Shown: positions 59,913 to 64,000 of the stretch, piece after piece
How positions within the stretch are numbered: position 1 is the first letter of the stretch
How the letters are laid out: each line of letters begins with the position of its first letter
Assembly: GCA_020633335.1 (NCBI GenBank)
Contig: JACKDU010000002.1
Location: forward strand, 744,001 to 808,000
Length of the DNA: 64,000 nt
Direction: 5' to 3'
Source: Myxococcales bacterium
GTDB lineage: Bacteria > Myxococcota_A > Polyangia > Nannocystales > Nannocystaceae
The notes under the pieces: model-generated
Seen by the model: the letters and a program-made list of their open reading frames with translations, nothing else
What the model was told of the DNA's origin: nothing
Database searches by the model: none
Program-made: the position numbers and the translations under genes

Positions 59913-60338
59913 ATGACCGAGGCTGTCCAACGCGTCCGCAACTACATGACCCGCTCGGTCGTGACCATCACCCCGGATCTCAGCGTCGCGGACGCGGCCG
60001 AGCGGATGCTCGCCAACAAGATCCGCCACCTCCCCGTGGTCCACAACGCTCAGCTCGTCGGCCTGATCACCGAGCGCGACCTCGCGCTGATCGACACCCT
60101 GACCAACCGCCAGCGGAAGAAGGTCTCGATCCGCCAGGTCATGCGGACCCAGCCCTTCGTCTGCTCCCCCGACGACCCCCTGGTGAGCGTCGTCCGCGTC
60201 ATGATCGAGCACAAGCTCGGGTCGGTGCTGGTCGTCGAGGACGGCGCGCCGATCGGCGTCTTCACGACCATCGACGCGATGCGCCGCCTCGTCGAGCTCG
60301 CGCAATTGATGGAGCTGATGGGCTCCGTCGACGAGTGA
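59913..60338 (+). CDS. CBS-domain pair protein
   Basis: 141 residues, a stand-alone pair of CBS motifs. The first is VRNYMTRSVVTITPDLSVADAAERML with RHLPVV and LVGLITERDL; the second is IRQVMRTQPFVCSPDDPLVSVVRVMIEHKLGSVLVVED with IGVFTTIDAM. Such tandem CBS proteins bind adenine nucleotides and act as energy sensors for partner proteins. No enzyme domain is attached and no obvious partner is next to it. The DUF2157 gene follows 49 bases later with its own promoter. Confidence 0.95.
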   Translation: MTEAVQRVRNYMTRSVVTITPDLSVADAAERMLANKIRHLPVVHNAQLVGLITERDLALIDTLTNRQRKKVSIRQVMRTQPFVCSPDDPLVSVVRVMIEHKLGSVLVVEDGAPIGVFTTIDAMRRLVELAQLMELMGSVDE

Positions 60339-60370
60339 TCGGCGCCGCGAGCCGCCGCCCCCCGCTCTGC

Positions 60371-60376
60371 TATCCT
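60371..60376 (+). promoter_or_regulatory. -10 element TATCCT (DUF2157 gene)
   Basis: TGC-TATCCT, 11 bases before the GTG at 60388. Identical to the element at 36732 on the other strand. Confidence 0.5.
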
Positions 60377-60387
60377 CGCCGAACGCC

Positions 60388-61548
60388 GTGCTCTACGACC
60401 GCAAGCTGAGCGAGTGGCAGCGCCACGGGCTGATCGACGCCGAGACCGCGGCCAAGATCCGCGCCTACGAGTCCGACGGCCAGCGGCCGGTGCTCCTCTA
60501 CGCGGTCGCCGGCCTGGGCGCGCTGACCATCGCCCTCGGCGTCCTGGCGATCGTCGCCAGCAACTGGGAGGCGATCCCCGGCGGCCTCAAGCTCGCGGTC
60601 GACCTCGCCTTCGCCTGCGGGATCGCGGCGGCGATCCTCAAGACCTCGCGCCCCTGGCTCCGCGAGGCGCTGATCGGCCTCTACTACGGCTTCGTCCTCG
60701 CGTCGATCGGCCTCATCGCCCAGGTCTATCACCTCGGCGGCGCGACCTGGCAGGCGATCTCGGCCTGGAGCGCGCTGACCTTCGTCCTCATGACCCGCTC
60801 CCAGAGCCGCGGCCTCGCCACCGCCTGGCTCCTCGGCCTCCAGGTCACCTTCGCCCTCTGCGTCGGCGCGCTGATCGAGGGCCTCCCCGGCGACGAGGCG
60901 ATCGCCTACGGCGTCTTCCCCCTGGCCGCGCTCCTCCCCCTCGTCGTCTGCACCTTCGACCAGGTCCAAAAGGCCCGCCCGCGGCTGGTCGCCGCCTTCG
61001 CCGGCCTCGCCTGGACCGAGCTCGCGTGGGCCGCCAGCGGCGCGACGCTGCTCTTCTACGAGAACCCCTTCCGCGACGGCGAGCGCGGCGGGCTGGTGAT
61101 CGGGGCGGTCCTCGCCGCCGCCCTCGTCGCCCTCCTCTGCGCCCGCGCCGGCCGCCTCGTCGGCGCCCGCCGGGAGGCGATCACCCCGCTCCGCGTCGTC
61201 CTCGTCAGCGCCCTGGCGATCGGCTACCTCCCGCCCCTCCTCGGCGTCGACGACCAGAACCTCGTCGGCGCCCTCGCCTTCCTCGGCCTCTGGGCGGCGA
61301 TCGCCTGGCTCGCCCACGCCAGCCACCACCGCCGCCTCCTCAACACCGCGACCGCGCTGATCGGGCTCCGCCTCCTCATCATCTACTTCGAGGTCTTCGG
61401 CTCGCTCCTGAGCACCGGCCTCGGCCTGATCAGCGGCGGCCTCCTCACCCTCGGGATCGCCTACGCCTGGGCCCAGAAGCGCCGCGACTTCGCGGCCGAG
61501 CTCGGCGACCCGGCCCCATCAGCCCCGGGATCGGAGCACCCGCAATGA
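60388..61548 (+). CDS. DUF2157 membrane protein
   Basis: 386 residues from the GTG at 60388. The short cytoplasmic head (LSEWQRHGLIDAETAAKIRAYE) is the DUF2157 signature and precedes at least nine hydrophobic helices (for example LGALTIALGVLAIVASNW and SLLSTGLGLISGGLLTLGIAYAW). The family has no known biochemical function. It overlaps the next gene by four bases (ATGA), a pairing with GDYXXLXY proteins that is common across bacteria, so the two probably form a membrane complex. Confidence 0.88.
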   Translation: MLYDRKLSEWQRHGLIDAETAAKIRAYESDGQRPVLLYAVAGLGALTIALGVLAIVASNWEAIPGGLKLAVDLAFACGIAAAILKTSRPWLREALIGLYYGFVLASIGLIAQVYHLGGATWQAISAWSALTFVLMTRSQSRGLATAWLLGLQVTFALCVGALIEGLPGDEAIAYGVFPLAALLPLVVCTFDQVQKARPRLVAAFAGLAWTELAWAASGATLLFYENPFRDGERGGLVIGAVLAAALVALLCARAGRLVGARREAITPLRVVLVSALAIGYLPPLLGVDDQNLVGALAFLGLWAAIAWLAHASHHRRLLNTATALIGLRLLIIYFEVFGSLLSTGLGLISGGLLTLGIAYAWAQKRRDFAAELGDPAPSAPGSEHPQ

Positions 61549-62048
61549 AGGATCGCCTCCTCCTGGTCGCCGTCGTGATCCCGATCCTCGGGCTCCTCGC
61601 GCTGATCGGCCGCGCCGAATTCAAGCTCCTGGACGGCCGCCCGTGGATGCTGCGGATCCACGGCTACGATCCCCGCGACCTGATCTCCGGGCACTACCTC
61701 CGCTTCGCCTACGAGCTCGACTGGGAGGGCTCGACCTGCGGCGAGACCGCGGCGGGCTTCGGCGAGATCCAGCTCGCCGAGGGGTGCTGCCTCTGCTTCA
61801 GCGAGCAGAGCTGGAGCCCCTACCCCGGGGTCCGCCAGCTCGCCTGCGATCAGGTCGACGGCTGCCTGAGCTGGACCCGCGCCCGCGACCTCGCGCCGCC
61901 CCAGCGCTACTTCATCCCCGAGGATCGCGGGACCGAGCTCGAGGAGGCGCTGCGCACCCGCGAGGCCGCGCTGCGGGTGACGATCAGCGACGACGGGACC
62001 CTGGCGATCGATCGCCTCTACCTCGACGGCGAGCCCTGGCGGCCCTGA
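61545..62048 (+). CDS. GDYXXLXY-type membrane-anchored protein
   Basis: 167 residues whose ATG overlaps the DUF2157 stop. One N-terminal membrane helix (LLLVAVVIPILGLLALIG) is followed by an extracytoplasmic domain. The signature DPRDLISGHYLRFAY corresponds to the family motif D-(x)-x-GDYxxLxY, with His in place of the Asp of GDY and Phe for Leu. Five Cys in the middle (STCGETA, CCLCF, ACDQ, GCLS) are an addition not expected in most family members. It presumably works with DUF2157. Confidence 0.85.
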   Translation: MKDRLLLVAVVIPILGLLALIGRAEFKLLDGRPWMLRIHGYDPRDLISGHYLRFAYELDWEGSTCGETAAGFGEIQLAEGCCLCFSEQSWSPYPGVRQLACDQVDGCLSWTRARDLAPPQRYFIPEDRGTELEEALRTREAALRVTISDDGTLAIDRLYLDGEPWRP

Positions 62049-62065
62049 GCGCCCCCCCGCGCGGC

Positions 62066-63586
62066 TCAGCGGCGGAAGCGGCCGACCCAGAGATCGCGGG
62101 CGTCGGTGCCCATGTCGGCCGCGCCGACCACGTAGATCGAGTCGTCGGGGCCGATCGCCACGCCGCGCCCGAAGTCGGGGCCGGCGGCCGCTGGCGGCAC
62201 CGTCGTCCCCCAGCGGGTCGAGCCGTCGTCGGCGAGCTTGCGGACCATGATCCGCCGGACCCCGTCGACGTTCTCGCCGCCGGTGAAGACGAGGTCGCCG
62301 GCGGAGTCGCGGGCGATCCCGTCGCAGTAGGCGCCCTCGTGCGTCTCGCCGTCGTAGGTCGTCGTCCAGACGATCCCGCCGGCGTTATCGTAGCGGCGGA
62401 TCCACGCCTGCCAGGGGATGTCGGCCATCCCCTCGTAGCCGCAGACGATCGCGTCGCCGCCGGGGAGGGCGACCACGCCGTTGATGTAGTCGGCCTTGTT
62501 CGCCGGCCCGTTGCGCACCCGGGTCCAGAGGGTGTTGCCGTCCTGGTCGAGGTGGGCGAGCCACATGTTGTAGCCCTCGCCCGGCACCGTCTCGGCGCCG
62601 CCGACGTAGATCGATCCGTCGCCGGCGACCGCGACCGCGATCCCCGAGTCGTTGCCGAGCCCGGCGCCGCCGAAGGTGCGGGTCCAGGTGGCGACGCCCC
62701 CCTCGCTGTAGCGCCGCATCCACACGTTCTGCCCCTCGCCGGTGACCGTGGTGTGGCCGACCGCGACCAGCCCGCCGATCCCGTCGAGGGCGATCGCCCG
62801 GATGATGTCGCTCGAGGCGCTGACGCCGTTGTAGGCCTCGGTCCAGATCGTGCTGCCGTCGGCGCCGTGGCGGCGCAGCCAGGTGTTGTTGCTCTCCATC
62901 GCCACCGGCGTGTAGCCGCCGACGTAGAAGAGCTCGGAGTCCTCCGCCGCGATCGCCCGCCCCTGGTCCTTGCCGCTCGCCGGGCCGTCCACGGTCGTGG
63001 TCCAGAGCTCGGCGCCGGCGTCGTCGTACTTGCGGTACCAGATGTCGGAGCTCGGCCCGTCGACGCTGACGTAGCCGGCGACGTAGAGGTTGCCGAAGCC
63101 GTCGGTCGCGGCCGCGAAGGCCTCGTCGGGCTGGCCGAGCCCGCTGCCGAGCGAGTCGCTCCAGAGGAGCTCCCCCGAGACCGTGCAGTCGTCGTTGCAG
63201 CCGTCGGCGTCGATCATGTTGCCGTCATCGCAGGCCTCGTCGCCGTCGATGAGGCCGTCGCCGCAGCCCTTGAAGGGTCCGGTGGTCGAGGTCGACGAGG
63301 TCGACGCCTCGGCGCCGCTGCTGCTGCTGCTCTCGGCGGTGGTCGAGGAGCTCGCGCTCGCCGTCCCGGTCGAGGTGTCGCCGCCGGTCGACGTCGAGGT
63401 CGAGGCGTCGCCGCCCGAGCTCGATGAGGTCGACGCGTCGGTGCTCCCCTCGCCGCTGGTCGGCGTCCCGCTCCCGCTGCTCGGCGAGCCACCGTCGGTG
63501 TTGGATCCTGTCGCGCAGGCGAGGCCGACGATCGCCGCCGCCAGGCTCACCCCCCATGCCCCACGCCCACGCCCGCCTGCCACCAT
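62066..63586 (-). CDS. Lipoprotein with Cys-rich repeat and beta-propeller
   Basis: 506 residues from the ATG at 63586; a GTG at 63583 lies exactly 6 bases after the -10 element and may be the true leaderless start. LACA in VGLAC is the lipobox. A Ser/Thr/Gly linker of about 75 residues follows, then the CGDGLIDGDEACDDGN...DGCNDDC Cys-rich repeat (DUF4215, frequent in myxobacteria). The remaining 350 residues form SBBP-type beta-propeller repeats (GFGNLYVAGYVSVDG; GDGSIYVGGAETVPGEGYNMW) repeated about seven times. It is probably a surface receptor or adhesin. Ligand unknown. Confidence 0.88.
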   Translation of the reverse strand: MVAGGRGRGAWGVSLAAAIVGLACATGSNTDGGSPSSGSGTPTSGEGSTDASTSSSSGGDASTSTSTGGDTSTGTASASSSTTAESSSSSGAEASTSSTSTTGPFKGCGDGLIDGDEACDDGNMIDADGCNDDCTVSGELLWSDSLGSGLGQPDEAFAAATDGFGNLYVAGYVSVDGPSSDIWYRKYDDAGAELWTTTVDGPASGKDQGRAIAAEDSELFYVGGYTPVAMESNNTWLRRHGADGSTIWTEAYNGVSASSDIIRAIALDGIGGLVAVGHTTVTGEGQNVWMRRYSEGGVATWTRTFGGAGLGNDSGIAVAVAGDGSIYVGGAETVPGEGYNMWLAHLDQDGNTLWTRVRNGPANKADYINGVVALPGGDAIVCGYEGMADIPWQAWIRRYDNAGGIVWTTTYDGETHEGAYCDGIARDSAGDLVFTGGENVDGVRRIMVRKLADDGSTRWGTTVPPAAAGPDFGRGVAIGPDDSIYVVGAADMGTDARDLWVGRFRR

Positions 63587-63589
63587 CCC

Positions 63590-63595
63590 ATCCTA
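63590..63595 (-). promoter_or_regulatory. -10 element TAGGAT (beta-propeller lipoprotein)
   Basis: TAGGAT on the minus strand ends 3 bases before the ATG at 63586 and 6 bases before the GTG at 63583. It lies inside the inverted repeat CCCATC/GATGGG (63587-63604). Confidence 0.4.
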
Positions 63596-63791
63596 CTCGA
63601 TGGGAAAATCCCGCGAGACGCGGTCGTGGGGCCGTTTCTGCGCCTCTCTGGCGATCGCCAGGGGGGCGATCGCGCCCCTCGCGCATTCGCCCACTGGATG
63701 ATGTTGCGAGACGTCCTGGCGTCGCGACACCGGCCGCCACAAGCCGCGAATTCTGCCGAATCTGAGCGCCAGGGCCGCCTTTCGAATTGTG

Positions 63792-63797
63792 TACGGT
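63792..63797 (+). promoter_or_regulatory. -10 element TACGGT, leaderless spacing
   Basis: TG-TACGGT ends 6 bases before the ATG at 63804. No Shine-Dalgarno sequence. Confidence 0.5.
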
Positions 63798-63803
63798 GCT
63801 TGC

Positions 63804-64000
63804 ATGGACCCCCGCGAGGTCCCGATGCCCCCAACCCTCACGCGCTTCTTCCCCATCCTCCGCTGGCTCCCCGGCTACCGCCGCGAGAACCTCCGCGGCG
63901 ACATCATCGCCGGGCTCACCACGGCGGTCATGCTGATCCCCCAGGGCATGGCCTACGCGATGCTCGCCGGCCTCCCGCCGATCGTCGGGCTCTACGCCTC
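63804..64000 (+). CDS. SulP-family anion transporter (partial, 5' end)
   Basis: The first 65 codons of a gene that runs off the window. After a short head (ILRWLPGYRRENLRGD) comes IIAGLTTAVMLIPQGMAYAMLAGLPPIVGLYA, the first transmembrane segment of SulP sulfate/bicarbonate/anion transporters, with the conserved PQGMAYAxLAG(L/M)PP motif. The substrate cannot be told from this part. It is divergent from the beta-propeller lipoprotein across 217 bases that include a 12-base palindrome TGGCGATCGCCA. Confidence 0.92.
   Translation, partial: MDPREVPMPPTLTRFFPILRWLPGYRRENLRGDIIAGLTTAVMLIPQGMAYAMLAGLPPIVGLYA

Noticed and set aside
63655..63666. GCGATCGC palindromes as a HIP1-like dispersed repeat
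   Set aside because: The octamer occurs mostly in coding DNA as Ala-Ile-Ala codons in this GC-rich genome, so its frequency is explained by codon use.

Overview
The window is about 72% GC, densely coded on both strands, with G or C at nearly every third codon position. Two kinds of gene point to a myxobacterium (Myxococcota), most likely a Nannocystis-type lineage. First, there are about a dozen predicted lipoproteins whose lipid-anchored Cys is followed by Thr/Ser/Gly or Ala/Ser low-complexity linkers, carrying fibro-slime, von Willebrand A, IgGFc-binding-like, PKD-like, beta-propeller or Cys-rich domains; one has the CGDG...CDDGN...DGC Cys-rich repeat common in myxobacteria. Second, there is a very large Ser/Thr kinase/histidine kinase hybrid. 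The lineage is an inference from gene content; there is no rRNA or tRNA gene to confirm it.

Layout. 0-8.7 kb: a histidine-kinase-like protein, lipoproteins, a HEAT-repeat protein, carB and greA (greA overlaps a lipoprotein gene by one base). 8.7-14.3 kb: a HEPN-like protein, a Cys-rich lipoprotein, a UDP-sugar pyrophosphorylase-family gene followed by pgi, then a tightly overlapping membrane protein and lipoprotein. 14.3-24.1 kb: an epimerase, meaB, PAP2 phosphatase, phytanoyl-CoA-type dioxygenase, MpaB/DUF2236 and DUF5995 proteins, a zinc-ribbon protein, a DUF1704/QEGLA metalloprotein and a ComM/YifB ATPase. 24.4-29.6 kb: one 1,724-residue kinase-ATPase-GAF-histidine kinase gene. 29.7-48 kb: mostly surface or secreted proteins, with an FAD oxidoreductase, an aldehyde dehydrogenase, a histone-H1-like tail fused to a beta-propeller, a four-EF-hand protein, a LysR regulator divergent from a multicopper oxidase, and an SCP2 protein. 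48.2-53.6 kb: an acyl-CoA carboxylase operon (SDR, carboxyltransferase, enoyl-CoA hydratase, biotin carboxylase with biotin carrier) of the type used for leucine or acyclic-terpene degradation. 54-64 kb: a BKACE enzyme, a LysR regulator divergent from a two-gene reductase operon, a WG-repeat protein, a CBS protein, a DUF2157/GDYXXLXY pair, a beta-propeller lipoprotein and the start of a SulP transporter.

The strongest signal not covered by ordinary gene annotation is a recurring promoter -10 element, TAnnnT (often GC-TAnnnT), in front of at least 25 genes. In 11 of them it ends only 5-9 bases before the start codon, which predicts leaderless transcripts. A second recurring signal is a GC-rich hairpin without a T-tract directly after stop codons. 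Mobile DNA is limited to one degraded transposase helix-turn-helix fragment near 33.2 kb. There are no CRISPR arrays, prophage genes or RNA genes that I can support.
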